Shown piece by piece: positions 1 to 8,402 of a stretch of 38,331 bases of DNA. Under the pieces are notes generated by a model. It did no database searches, had not been told where the DNA came from, and saw nothing but the letters and a program-made list of their open reading frames with translations. The first letter of the stretch is position 1; each line of letters opens with the position of its first letter. Made by a program: the position numbers and the translations under genes. The stretch is taken from NCBI GenBank assembly GCA_949155365.1, contig CASCUT010000019.1:1-38331 (forward strand), written 5' to 3'. The DNA comes from an uncultured Clostridia bacterium. GTDB taxonomy: Bacteria > Bacillota > Clostridia > TANB77 > CAG-508.

Positions 1-556
1 TTCCTCTGGTTCCATATTTTTGATCCCCATAAATGCTATGACCTGCATGTGAGAATTGCACACGTATTTGGTGATGCCTTCCTGTATGTAGATTCACTTT
101 TACAAGAGATAAATTAATATCGTCTTGGTATTTTAATACTTCGTAATCTAAAAGAGCAAGTTTACTATTTTTCGTTCCCTCTTCTACCACCTTACTCGTA
201 TTTAATCTTTCATTCTTCCATAAATAATCTTGCAAACTTCCTTTCTTCTTTTCCAATTTTCCATCTACAATTACTAAATATTTCTTCTTAAATTGTTTTG
301 TTCTTACTTGTTCACTAAGTCTTCCTGCTGACTTTGAAGTTTTGGCAAATACCATTACGCCACCAACTGGTCTATCTAACCTATGAATTAAGCCTAAATA
401 TACCTCTCCAGGTTTATGATACTTCTCCTTTATATATTGTTTTACCAAAGTTAGAATATCAATATCTCCTGTTTTATCCCCTTGTGATGGAATATTAACC
501 GGCTTTTCTACTACAATAATATGATTGTCCTCATATATTACATTTAATTCGCTCAT
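1..556 (-). CDS. RluA-family pseudouridine synthase (C-terminus cut off by window edge)
   Basis: The frame starts at ATG 554-556 behind a GGAGAAGAAGGT ribosome site and runs off the left edge after 185 codons. The translation begins MSELNVIYEDNHIIVVEKP and carries the catalytic motif HRLDRPVGG, where the Asp is the conserved nucleophile of the RluA/RluD group, followed by GRHHQIRVQFSHAGHSIYGD. These enzymes isomerise uridine to pseudouridine in 23S rRNA or tRNA in the cytoplasm. No S4 domain precedes the catalytic domain, so it is a short RluA-like form, not RluD. The target RNA cannot be told from sequence. The methyltransferase gene lies 63 bases upstream on the same strand, so the two are probably co-transcribed as an RNA-modification pair. 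Confidence 0.9.
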   Translation of the reverse strand, partial: MSELNVIYEDNHIIVVEKPVNIPSQGDKTGDIDILTLVKQYIKEKYHKPGEVYLGLIHRLDRPVGGVMVFAKTSKSAGRLSEQVRTKQFKKKYLVIVDGKLEKKKGSLQDYLWKNERLNTSKVVEEGTKNSKLALLDYEVLKYQDDINLSLVKVNLHTGRHHQIRVQFSHAGHSIYGDQKYGTRG

Positions 557-619
557 ACCTTCTTCTCCAATTTCTTACCCCTATTCCAAAACTCTTCTTT
601 TCTCAATTGTAAACCATAC

Positions 620-1483
620 CTAATAGTACCATCTTCCAAAAATTCCACATGGCAATATCAGTTTAGAATTTGTCATAGGAAGTCCTATTTCTCCGCTTTC
701 GACATGTCCTTTATATTTTTTTGCCATATTCAATTGCAACATGTTTTCTAATACCGTACTCGATATTCCTGTAGTGTACGAATTTATTAGGAAAAATAGA
801 GGTTTATCTGATAATACATTTAAACATAGTTCTACTAAATCTCCTATATTATCTTCAAATTTCCATACTTCCCCATTAGTTCCTCTTCCATAAGATGGTG
901 GATCCATGATAATAGCATCATATTTATTCCCTCTTCTAATTTCTCGATTTACAAACTTGACCACATCATCAATAATATATCTCACTTTTCGGTCTTGTAA
1001 ACCAGAGGCTATTACATTTTCCTTCGCCCATGCTACCATTCCCTTAGAACTATCCACATGACAAACAGACGCTCCTGCTGATAAACAGGCAACCGTTGCT
1101 CCTCCTGTATAAGCAAATAAATTCAATACCTTTATCTCTCTTTTCTCTTTTTTAATTTTCTCTATCATCCAGTCCCAATTTACTGCTTGTTCTGGGAACA
1201 AACCAGTGTGCTTAAACCCCATTGGTTTAATATTAAAAGTAAGATTTTTATAGTTAACTTGCCAACAAGAAGGTAACTTTGCCTTATACTCCCAAGCACC
1301 CCCTCCACTACTACTTCTTTTATATACTGCATTGATTTGTTTCCACTTATTAGGAAACGATTTATTCTTCCATATAATCTGTGGGTCTGGACGTACCAAT
1401 ATAATATCCTTCCATCTTTCTAGCTTTTCTCCATTTGCCATATCCAATATTTCATAATCTTTCCAATTATTCGCAACTATCAT
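620..1483 (-). CDS. Class I SAM-dependent methyltransferase, RlmI/RlmK-like
   Basis: The 287-residue protein has a Rossmann methyltransferase core. Motif I is VLNLFAYTGGATV (about residues 118-130), the acidic residue HVDSS follows, and motif IV is DPPSYGRG (about 194-201). This NPPY/DPPS type motif is typical of rRNA or base methyltransferases of the RlmI/RlmK/COG1092 kind. The N-terminal 90 residues are family-specific and lack an obvious PUA domain. It starts at ATG 1483 behind TTGGAGTG and stands upstream of an RluA-type pseudouridine synthase on the same strand, which supports a role in RNA modification. Substrate and methylated position are unknown. It contains no in-frame CGG codon. 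Confidence 0.8.
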   Translation of the reverse strand: MIVANNWKDYEILDMANGEKLERWKDIILVRPDPQIIWKNKSFPNKWKQINAVYKRSSSGGGAWEYKAKLPSCWQVNYKNLTFNIKPMGFKHTGLFPEQAVNWDWMIEKIKKEKREIKVLNLFAYTGGATVACLSAGASVCHVDSSKGMVAWAKENVIASGLQDRKVRYIIDDVVKFVNREIRRGNKYDAIIMDPPSYGRGTNGEVWKFEDNIGDLVELCLNVLSDKPLFFLINSYTTGISSTVLENMLQLNMAKKYKGHVESGEIGLPMTNSKLILPCGIFGRWYY

Positions 1484-1519
1484 TTCACTCCAACTTTCTT
1501 TCTCTTTTTTACTCTTTCT

Positions 1520-1548
1520 ATTTTACCGCATTTATGTTTGTTTTTCAA
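1520..1548 (-). promoter_or_regulatory. Sigma-A promoter for the methyltransferase/pseudouridine synthase pair
   Basis: On the minus strand TTGAAA (1543-1548) and TAAAAT (1520-1525) are separated by 17 bases, about 35 bases upstream of the methyltransferase start. Confidence 0.5.
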
Positions 1549-1596
1549 TACCACTCCGAGATTTCTCATAGTAATTTCATAAAGCAAAAATAGAAA

Positions 1597-1867
1597 GAGA
1601 CATTGGGACGGAGATTTTGTCTATAGGGTTTGAACGTTTCATAGGACGAATTCCGGATAATGAAACGTTTCTATTCAAGAAATGTTTTACTTTGATTGTA
1701 AAAAATGTTGCATATAAAAAATATATTTATAAAAACAAAAAAAATAAAGGTAAAATAGTCTCCTATTCAACGATGAAAAACAGAATGCAATTATTTACGT
1801 ATTTCAATTTAGAACTTACTTTAATAATGTGCAAAACCTATAGACAAAATCTCCGTCCCTCTGTCTC
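1597..1867. repeat. MITE-like element with 30-bp terminal inverted repeats (GGGACGGAGATTTTGTC family)
   Basis: The arm at 1597-1627 (GAGACATTGGGACGGAG then ATTTTGTCTATAGG) is repeated in inverse at 1838-1867 with about two mismatches in 30 bases. The 210-base interior is AT-rich, has an inner inverted pair around GAACGTTTCAT / ATGAAACGTTTC, and shows no convincing gene. The right end runs into three copies of a 9-base GTCTCCTCT-type tandem (about 1862-1887). The same arm core, GACAAAATCTCCGTCCC, recurs at 35562, 35655, 36647 and 36750. A 95-codon open frame across the element has no ribosome site and looks accidental. Confidence 0.65.
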
Positions 1868-1970
1868 CTCTGTCTCCTCTGTCTCTAAATTTCTGTCTCT
1901 TTGACTATCTTATGCATAAAATAGGATAAGTCAGCATATATATATAATAGAAATAAAAGGAGGATTTTTT

Positions 1971-2177
1971 ATGGAATACACAAAAGATATTGTATTAGAT
2001 GTAAAGTACAAAAGTGAAATGGGAGTATCAAAATTAAAGACATGGACAAGTAATGTGTTGAAATATGGAAAAGAAAACCAGATCATATTTCATATCATTT
2101 CTATACTTATTTTATTAATAAGTATAGACCTTATCTTAGTAAATTCTTTTTTACAGCTATTGAGTGAAGTTTATTAA
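1971..2177 (+). CDS. Small single-span membrane protein, unknown
   Basis: The 68-residue protein is preceded by a strong AAAGGAGG site and an AT-rich promoter region with TATAAT at 1943-1948. It has a polar N-terminal half (about 1-38) and one hydrophobic segment (about 40-64). A rho-independent terminator follows at once, so it is a single-gene transcript between the MITE-like repeat and the aspS leader. I recognise no family. Confidence 0.6.
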   Translation: MEYTKDIVLDVKYKSEMGVSKLKTWTSNVLKYGKENQIIFHIISILILLISIDLILVNSFLQLLSEVY

Positions 2178-2188
2178 AAACAAAAAAT

Positions 2189-2216
2189 AAATCCTTTTGC
2201 AAAAAAGGATTTTATC
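2189..2216 (+). terminator. Rho-independent terminator after the small membrane protein gene
   Basis: A perfect 10-bp stem AAATCCTTTT / AAAAGGATTT with a GCAA loop is followed by a short T-rich tail. Confidence 0.7.
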
Positions 2217-2323
2217 ATGTCGAAAAAAAAACTTAAAAGGATAATAGAAGGGTAGAGTAATTTTTAAAATATTACAACTCTGTTATATTTCATGAAATTA
2301 GCCTGGTATTTTGGGTATAAGCA

Positions 2324-2352
2324 TTGACATTTAGGCATATACTGTGTATAAT
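2324..2352 (+). promoter_or_regulatory. Sigma-A promoter of aspS
   Basis: TTGACA (2324-2329) and TATAAT (2347-2352) are perfect consensus boxes with a 17-base spacer, placing the transcript start near 2360. Confidence 0.85.
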
Positions 2353-2359
2353 GTAAAAT

Positions 2360-2590
2360 AATTAAGAATAAATTGCGATGAAAATGAAAGTTTATTAGTA
2401 AAGACTAAACAGAGAGAAAAGGTGAATGCGCTGAGAACCTTTTTTAGAAAAAGCTATCAAATGAAACACATTGGAGCAATCGTTAAAAAAGTGGAAAACT
2501 AAATTTAACCTTAGTTTTCAAAGTTGGGGTGGCACCGCGGAATTTATTTCGTCCCTGCGTTTTACGCAGATGGACGATTTTTTGTTTTTA
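2360..2590 (+). promoter_or_regulatory. T-box riboswitch leader of aspS
   Basis: The conserved T-box core GTGGCACCGCGG is at 2529-2540. It is followed by a terminator hairpin TCGTCCCTGCG...CGCAGATGGACGA (2549-2577) and a T run. Stem I closes between ATTGC (near 2376) and GCAAT (2476-2480), with a kink-turn-like GATGA / GGA pair above it. Uncharged tRNA pairing with the T-box loop stabilises an antiterminator and allows aspS transcription. Where the 3' side of the specifier loop should lie (about 2461-2470) I see AAC (Asn) but no GAC or GAU (Asp); the specifier is not proven without folding. Confidence 0.9.
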
Positions 2591-2638
2591 TAGCAAAAAA
2601 TCGGTCTTTTCATGCGTTAAAGAAAGGAGTGTTTTTTT

Positions 2639-4387
2639 ATGAGTATTTATCGAACTCACACATGTAACGAAATTAGCTTAGAGGATGTTGGAAAAAAAGT
2701 TAAAATAGCTGGTTTTGTACAAACAATTCGAGATTTTGGAGGTCTTGTTTTTTTAGATATTCGAGATATGTATGGTGTTACTCAAGTAGTCACCTCTGCA
2801 AAAGAGGCTGACGTTGACTTCGCTTCTCATATTCCAATTGAGTCTTCTGTATCGGTAGAAGGAATTGTACGTAAGAGAGACCCTGAAACAATCAATGAAA
2901 AAATTAAAACTGGTTTGGTGGAAATTGCCATTGAACAAATTGAAATTTTAGGAAAACGTACTAAAAATCTTCCTTTTGAGATTAACTCAAATTCTGCTGT
3001 ACGTGAAGATTTAAGACTACAATATCGTTTCTTAGATTTAAGAAATACAAAATTGAAAGATAATTTAGTATTACGAGCTAATGTAATTCAATTTTTACGC
3101 TCTCAAATGGTCAAGCAAGGATTTCTAGAAGTACAAACTCCTATTTTAACAAGTTCTTCTCCAGAAGGTGCAAGAGATTATTTAGTGCCAAGTAGAATTC
3201 ATCCTGGCAAATTTTATGCTTTGCCACAGGCGCCACAACAATTTAAACAATTGCTTATGGTATCTGGTATTGACAGGTATTTCCAAATTGCCCCATGCTT
3301 TCGTGATGAGGATGCAAGAGCAGACCGTGCACCTGGTGAGTTTTACCAATTAGATATGGAAATGAGTTATGCTACCCAAGAAGATGTTTTCTCTAGTATT
3401 GAACCAGTTATCTATAACACCTTTACAAATTTTTCAAACAAAAAAGTGGCCACTTACCCATTTCCAAGAATTCCCTATAAAGAGGCTATGCTAAAATATG
3501 GTTCTGATAAACCAGATTTAAGAAATCCTCTTATCATTATTGATGTAACGGAATTCTTTCAAAGATGTACTTTTAAACCATTTCATGGTCAAACTGTACG
3601 CGCTATTAAAGTATGTGGTCATATGTCAAAAGGTTTCCATGAAAAACTATTAGAATTTGCAAAATCCATTGGAATGATGGGACTTGGTTACTTAGAAATA
3701 TTAGAAGATTTCAGCTATAAAGGACCAATTGATAAATTTATTCCAGACGAAATGAAAAAAGAATTGCTAAATATTGCTGACTTAAAAGCAAATGATACAA
3801 TTTTCTTTATTGCAGATAAAGAAGCTCGTGCAAATGATTTGGCTGGTCAAATTAGAACCGAATTAGGAAAACGTTTAGACTTAATTGATGAGAGCATGTA
3901 TCAATTCTGCTGGATTGTTGATTTTCCAATGTATGAATTAGATGATAATGGTGCTATTTCCTTTAACCATAACCCATTTTCTATGCCACAAGGTGGTATG
4001 GAAGCATTAACAACTATGAATCCACTTGATATTGTTGCTTATCAATATGATATTGTATGTAATGGGATTGAACTTTCTTCTGGTGCAGTAAGAAACCATG
4101 ACCCAAAAATTATGATAAAAGCATTTGAACTTGCAGGTTACAGTACAGCACACATTGAAGAAAAATTCCCAGCATTATTTAATGCCTTTCAGTTTGGTGC
4201 TCCACCTCATGCTGGTATTGCACCAGGAGTCGATCGAATGCTTATGTTATTAACCCAAAGTGATACCATTCGTGATGTTATTGCTTTTCCAATGAATAGT
4301 AAAGCACAAGACTTAATGATGGGAGCTCCTGGAAATGTAACCAAAGAACAACTAAGAGATGTGCATATTAAATTAGATATCAAATAG
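2639..4387 (+). CDS. aspS: Aspartate--tRNA ligase (possibly Asp/Asn non-discriminating)
   Basis: The 582-residue class II synthetase charges tRNA-Asp with aspartate in the cytoplasm. The N-terminal OB anticodon-binding domain covers about residues 1-110. Motif 2 reads FRDEDARADRAPGEFYQLDM, the GAD insertion lies in the middle, and motif 3 is GAPPHAGIAPGVDRMLMLL near the C-terminus. Length is normal for bacterial AspRS. As I recall the family, the extra-glycine form APGEFYQLD is seen in AspRS enzymes annotated as acting on both tRNA-Asp and tRNA-Asn; this is inference only. Start ATG 2639 lies behind AAAGGAG. The gene is controlled by the T-box leader and ends at a strong terminator. It has no in-frame CGG codon. 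Confidence 0.97.
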   Translation: MSIYRTHTCNEISLEDVGKKVKIAGFVQTIRDFGGLVFLDIRDMYGVTQVVTSAKEADVDFASHIPIESSVSVEGIVRKRDPETINEKIKTGLVEIAIEQIEILGKRTKNLPFEINSNSAVREDLRLQYRFLDLRNTKLKDNLVLRANVIQFLRSQMVKQGFLEVQTPILTSSSPEGARDYLVPSRIHPGKFYALPQAPQQFKQLLMVSGIDRYFQIAPCFRDEDARADRAPGEFYQLDMEMSYATQEDVFSSIEPVIYNTFTNFSNKKVATYPFPRIPYKEAMLKYGSDKPDLRNPLIIIDVTEFFQRCTFKPFHGQTVRAIKVCGHMSKGFHEKLLEFAKSIGMMGLGYLEILEDFSYKGPIDKFIPDEMKKELLNIADLKANDTIFFIADKEARANDLAGQIRTELGKRLDLIDESMYQFCWIVDFPMYELDDNGAISFNHNPFSMPQGGMEALTTMNPLDIVAYQYDIVCNGIELSSGAVRNHDPKIMIKAFELAGYSTAHIEEKFPALFNAFQFGAPPHAGIAPGVDRMLMLLTQSDTIRDVIAFPMNSKAQDLMMGAPGNVTKEQLRDVHIKLDIK

Positions 4388-4454
4388 AGAATTGAAACTC
4401 TCTTGAGTGATTATAAATTATTCTTACACTAAAAATTATTTTTTCTTATTTTAT

Positions 4455-4500
4455 AAAAAGAGTTTTTTGGATGTAACCAAAAATCTCTTTTTCTTTTTAT
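4455..4500 (+). terminator. Rho-independent terminator of aspS
   Basis: A 16-bp stem (4455-4470 with 4477-4492, one mismatch) around an ATGTAA loop is followed by TCTTTTTAT. Confidence 0.8.
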
Positions 4501-4528
4501 CCTCAATTAATAAAATTATGTAAAATAC

Positions 4529-4557
4529 TTGACTTATTCAATCCTCTATACTATAAT
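4529..4557 (+). promoter_or_regulatory. Sigma-A promoter of the 4684 gene
   Basis: TTGACT (4529-4534) and TATAAT (4552-4557) with a 17-base spacer. The start codon follows about 125 bases later, so there is a long leader that contains an AAGGAATTCCTT palindrome near 4609-4620. Confidence 0.65.
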
Positions 4558-4683
4558 TATGAAAACTTTATTAAATTTTTATTAGTTCCTATATTCACTA
4601 AATTGTGAAGGAATTCCTTTTACTTTTTAGTTTTATTCATAAAAATAAGAGACAACAAAAAAAGATGAAATGGAGGATTTCGT

Positions 4684-5406
4684 ATGCTAATTGCAAAAAT
4701 CATTATCGGTACATTATCGTTTATAACGCTTTTTATCGCACTATCGGTATTATATGACAAAGAAGAACGCTTCTATTCTATTTTATATACAGTAGTATTA
4801 TGTAGTTCCATCCTACTCGCCATTACTTTTTGTGTATTATTGGCACTTCCCCATTTTCCTGTATTTGCCATTTTTAAGATAGTATTATTTGTTTCTGTTT
4901 ATTTTTACTTCCTATTCTCTTCTTCTCCTTATAGTAGTCACAATTCTAAGGAAATAGGGTTTTGGGTATCTTTCATTATAGTAGTATTTGCTTTTATTCT
5001 TTCTTCGGTCCTATACTATAAAAATATAAGAGAATCAGAAGAGCCTGAAGTATCTGTTATTACCTATCCTTTAATCTCTGCTCGAGATGTTATTACTGTT
5101 AGTGAAAAAAAGTATGGTTCTTTTTTGATTCAGCAAGATTATATCTCTGAAAAACTTGTGTATGTGTATTACTATCGGTTAGAAAATGGTGGTTTTAAAT
5201 CTGATACCATACCTGCCGATTCCACAACTATTTACTATTTAGAATCTTGTACTCAACCCTATTTAGAAGAGATTACTATAACATCTTATTGGGTTAATCA
5301 TAATAAGATACCAGAAAGGCGTATTGTAAAATCTTCTGTAGTAACCTATCGTTTATGTGTACCAGAAGATGCAATTATTAATGAATTTGAATTTGATTCA
5401 GAATAA
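4684..5406 (+). CDS. Membrane protein with C-terminal soluble domain, unknown; in-frame CGG at codon 165
   Basis: The 240-residue protein starts at ATG 4684 behind TGGAGG. It has about four hydrophobic segments (about 2-22, 36-56, 60-80, 92-112) and then a soluble 125-residue domain rich in beta-type residues. I recognise no family. It stands alone between its own promoter and a terminator. Codon 165 (5176-5178) is CGG in the context TAT CGG TTA GAA. A +1 shift there would read GGT TAG and end the protein, while the zero frame stays open for 75 more codons. Confidence 0.65.
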   Translation: MLIAKIIIGTLSFITLFIALSVLYDKEERFYSILYTVVLCSSILLAITFCVLLALPHFPVFAIFKIVLFVSVYFYFLFSSSPYSSHNSKEIGFWVSFIIVVFAFILSSVLYYKNIRESEEPEVSVITYPLISARDVITVSEKKYGSFLIQQDYISEKLVYVYYYRLENGGFKSDTIPADSTTIYYLESCTQPYLEEITITSYWVNHNKIPERRIVKSSVVTYRLCVPEDAIINEFEFDSE

Positions 5407-5411
5407 TTAAA

Positions 5412-5458
5412 CTACATAAAAACCATGCAAGATAACTTGTCATGGTTTTTTATGTGGT
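5412..5458. terminator. Bidirectional terminator between the 4684 gene and adhE
   Basis: A long stem pairs ACATAAAAACCATGCAAG (5414-5431) with CTTGTCATGGTTTTTTATGT (near 5437-5455) around an ATAA loop. It has A and T runs on both sides and lies between convergent genes. Confidence 0.75.
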
Positions 5459-5472
5459 TATTTTTAAATTTT

Positions 5473-8076
5473 TTATTTATTTCCATAGTAACTATCTAAT
5501 AAAATTTGTTTTAATTCTGTTACTAATGGTAATCTTGGATTTGCGGTTGTACATTGGTCCTCAAATGCTCTATCTGCTAACATATCTACTTTTGCCAAGA
5601 ATTCTTCTTCATCTACTCCTTGCTCTTTGAAAGATGCTGGAATTCCTAAATCGGCATTTAATTTTCTGATTTCTTCAATTAAAGAGTTTACGCCTTCTTC
5701 ATTTGTATAAGCAGGGAATCCCATTTTTCTTGAAATATCTGCATATTTCTGGTCTGCAATAAAGTACTCATATTTAGGGAATGACACAAATTTGGTAGGT
5801 CTTTGTGCATTATATTTGATAACATATGGAAGTAAAATAGCATTAATTCTTCCATGTGGTAAGTGGAATTCTCCTCCTAGTTTATGTGCTAAAGAATGGT
5901 TAATTCCTAAGAATGCATTAGTAAATGCCATACCTGCTATGGTACTTGCATTGTGCATTTTTTCTCTTGCGTGTTTATCATTTCCATTGTTATATGCTGT
6001 TCTTAAGTTTCTAAATACTAATTCAATTGCTTTTTCTGCTAATCCATCGGTATAGTCAGATGCCATATTGGAAACATAAGCTTCGATTGCATGAGTTAAT
6101 ACATCCATACCAGTATCTGCCGTAATTTTTTGTGGTAAACTCATTACTAAATCTGGATCGATAATGGCTACATCTGGTGTTAATTCATAATCAGCAAGTG
6201 GGTATTTTTTATTAATTGTCTTGTCTGTGATAACAGCAAATGAAGTTACTTCTGAACCAGTTCCTGAAGTTGTTGGAATGGCTACCATTTTTGATTTTTC
6301 TCCTAATTTAGGGAATTTGTAAGTACGTTTTCGAATGTCCATGAATTTTAATTTTAGACCTTCTACATCAGCATCTGGATGTTCGTAGAATAACCACATT
6401 CCTTTTGCTGCATCAATAGGGCTACCTCCACCAAGAGCAATAATTACATCTGGTTTAAATTCATTCATTAAGGCTACCCCTCTTTTAATGGTATCAAAAG
6501 AAGGATCTGGCTCTACATCTGAAAAAATTTCAGAGTGAACATATTCATTTCTTTTTCTTAAGTGATATAAAATTTTATCAACATAGCCAAAATCTACCAT
6601 TGACTTATCTGTTACAATAAATGCTCTTGTAATATCTGGCATTTTTTCTAAATAAGCAATTGAACCTGCTTCAAAATAGATTTTATCTGGAACTTTAAAC
6701 CATTGCATATTAACTCTCCTTTTCGCTACTTTTTTAATATTAATTAAGTTGGCACTTGATACATTGGAAGTTGTTGAGTTTCCTCCAAAGCTACCACAAC
6801 CTAATGTTAAAGATGGTAAATTGGTATTATAAATATCACCAATTGCACCATGTGTAGAAGGAGAATTTACAATAATTCTACCTACTTTTACGGTTTCAGA
6901 GAATTTTAAAATGGTTTCTTCGTCTTCAGAATGAATAACAGCAGAATGTCCAAGTCCTCCAAATTCAATTAACTTTTCTGCTAGTTCAATTCCCTCATCT
7001 GCATTTTCTACTATGTAGTAAGCAAGAACAGGGCTTAATTTTTCTTTCGAAAATGGGAATTCAATTCCTACTCCATTTTCGTGTAATACTAATACTTTTG
7101 TATCTTCTGGTATTTCAATTCCCGCTCTTTTTGCAATATTGTATGGGCTTTGTCCTACAATATCCGCATTTAAAGCACATCCTTTTTCTTCAATAAACAT
7201 GCTATTTCTTAATTGATTTGATTGGTCATCACTTAAGAAGTAACATCCCGCTTCTTTCATCAATTGTTCAAACTCTTCATGAATTTCTCTATCTACAATA
7301 ACCGATTGTTCCGAAGCACAAATCATTCCATTATCAAATGATTTTGAAAGAACCAAATCGTTTACTGATGTTTTTAATTTTGCTGTTTTATCAATATAGC
7401 AAGGAACATTTCCTGGTCCAACCCCTAACGCTGGTTTTCCACATGAATAAGCAGCTCTTACCATTCCTGTACCACCAGTTGCTAAAATCAAATCAACCCC
7501 TGGATGGTTCATTAGCATATTCGTTGCTAAAATAGAAGGTTCTTCAATCCATAAAATACAATTTTCTGGTGCCCCTGCCTTAACCGCTGCCTCTCTTACA
7601 ATTTCAGCAGCTCTTGTACTACATTTTTGAGCAGATGGGTGAAATCCAAAAATAATAACATTTCTTGTCTTTGCTGCAATCATAGATTTAAACATGGTAG
7701 TAGAAGTTGGATTTGTTACTGGTGTAACACCTGCAATAACACCAATTGGCTCTGCAATTTCTACATACCCTTCCTCTTCATTTTCTGAAATAACACCTAC
7801 TGTTTTATCATATTTAATACTATGATAAATGTATTCTGTTGCAAACATATTCTTCGTGATTTTATCTTCATAAATACCACGACCTGTTTCTTCTACTGCT
7901 AATTTAGCAAGTTCCATATGATGCTCTAGCCCTGCCATAGACATTGCTCTTATAATATTATTTACTTGCTCTTGATTTAGCTTCATATATTCTTTTGAAG
8001 CTACTTTTGCCTTCTCTACTAAATCATCAATCATAGCCTTTACTTTGGCTTGTTCTTCCTCTGTATATTCCGCCAT
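5473..8076 (-). CDS. adhE: Bifunctional acetaldehyde-CoA/alcohol dehydrogenase
   Basis: The protein of about 867 residues reduces acetyl-CoA to acetaldehyde and then to ethanol, regenerating NAD+ in fermentation, and normally forms spirosomes in the cytoplasm. The N-terminal aldehyde dehydrogenase half carries the catalytic Cys in DNGMICASEQSVIVD. The C-terminal iron alcohol dehydrogenase half has GGGSPIDAAKGMW, TSGTGSEVTSFAV and the metal ligands in GMDVLTHAIEAY, GINHSLAHKLGG and FHLPHGRINA. I chose Met 8074-8076 (MAEYTEEEQ) as start because the AGAAAGG site touches the upstream ATG at 8085 but is nine bases from this one. The leader contains a 28-bp-arm hairpin repeat. No in-frame CGG occurs in the whole gene. 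Confidence 0.97.
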   Translation of the reverse strand: MAEYTEEEQAKVKAMIDDLVEKAKVASKEYMKLNQEQVNNIIRAMSMAGLEHHMELAKLAVEETGRGIYEDKITKNMFATEYIYHSIKYDKTVGVISENEEEGYVEIAEPIGVIAGVTPVTNPTSTTMFKSMIAAKTRNVIIFGFHPSAQKCSTRAAEIVREAAVKAGAPENCILWIEEPSILATNMLMNHPGVDLILATGGTGMVRAAYSCGKPALGVGPGNVPCYIDKTAKLKTSVNDLVLSKSFDNGMICASEQSVIVDREIHEEFEQLMKEAGCYFLSDDQSNQLRNSMFIEEKGCALNADIVGQSPYNIAKRAGIEIPEDTKVLVLHENGVGIEFPFSKEKLSPVLAYYIVENADEGIELAEKLIEFGGLGHSAVIHSEDEETILKFSETVKVGRIIVNSPSTHGAIGDIYNTNLPSLTLGCGSFGGNSTTSNVSSANLINIKKVAKRRVNMQWFKVPDKIYFEAGSIAYLEKMPDITRAFIVTDKSMVDFGYVDKILYHLRKRNEYVHSEIFSDVEPDPSFDTIKRGVALMNEFKPDVIIALGGGSPIDAAKGMWLFYEHPDADVEGLKLKFMDIRKRTYKFPKLGEKSKMVAIPTTSGTGSEVTSFAVITDKTINKKYPLADYELTPDVAIIDPDLVMSLPQKITADTGMDVLTHAIEAYVSNMASDYTDGLAEKAIELVFRNLRTAYNNGNDKHAREKMHNASTIAGMAFTNAFLGINHSLAHKLGGEFHLPHGRINAILLPYVIKYNAQRPTKFVSFPKYEYFIADQKYADISRKMGFPAYTNEEGVNSLIEEIRKLNADLGIPASFKEQGVDEEEFLAKVDMLADRAFEDQCTTANPRLPLVTELKQILLDSYYGNK

Positions 8077-8094
8077 CTTCTTCATCCTTTCTTT

Positions 8095-8171
8095 AAATTT
8101 TAGGGACGGGTCTAAAAATTTAAAAACGATTCCAAGCGTTGAATTAAATTTTTAGACCCGTCCCTAAAATT
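8095..8171. repeat. Palindromic repeat, family A, copy 1 (in the adhE leader)
   Basis: About 28-bp perfect inverted arms (AAATTTTAGGGACGGGTCT then AAAAATTTA) flank a 20-base loop with a small inner AACG/CGTT pair. The 70 bases 8101-8170 match 29981-30050 with a single difference (G to A). It lies between the adhE promoter and its ribosome site, so the adhE mRNA must carry the hairpin. Confidence 0.85.
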
Positions 8172-8190
8172 CCAAATCGTTTTCTTTAAT

Positions 8191-8218
8191 ATTATATATT
8201 AACATGAAAAAAAGTCAA
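8191..8218 (-). promoter_or_regulatory. Sigma-A promoter of adhE
   Basis: On the minus strand TTGACT (8213-8218) and TATAAT (8191-8196) are separated by 16 bases, predicting a start near 8184 and a leader of about 100 bases that includes the family A hairpin. Confidence 0.7.
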
Positions 8219-8254
8219 CTATTTTTCGTCGACCTTTTTCTCTTATTTTTTTTA

Positions 8255-8387
8255 TTTTTCTTTTCTAAATTGCTCGCCTTTTCTCCTGTATATAAAACTC
8301 CTATTTCTAAAATTTGATAGATATTTTTTCAACTAGATTTTTTCCTTTGAAGTGCTTACATAAATCTCCCACTTTTAATTCTTCCAT
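8255..8387 (-). pseudogene. Degraded DUF1653-like gene
   Basis: From ATG 8385-8387 the frame reads MEELKVGDLCKHFKGKN and then stops after 26 codons. The neighbouring frame continues IYQILEIGVLYTGEK. Together they resemble the start of small DUF1653 proteins (VGxxYRHFKGxxYxILxIA...TxE), with about 14 extra bases around 8325-8345 (repeating AAAAAAT) breaking the frame. The C-terminal half, with its usual VVYxxLYG and RPxxMF motifs, is missing. It directly follows rdgB. The family call is from memory of the motif. Confidence 0.4.
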
Positions 8388-8402
8388 TTTTTTATCTCTA
8401 TT

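Noticed and set aside
1617-1904. 95-codon open frame on the plus strand
   Set aside because: It lies inside the MITE-like inverted repeat, has no ribosome site and its ends are the repeat arms; the amino-acid order looks random.
5176-5178. CGG as the true end of the 4684 gene by shift to TAG
   Set aside because: The zero frame stays open for 75 more codons with protein-like composition, so the longer product is more likely the main one.
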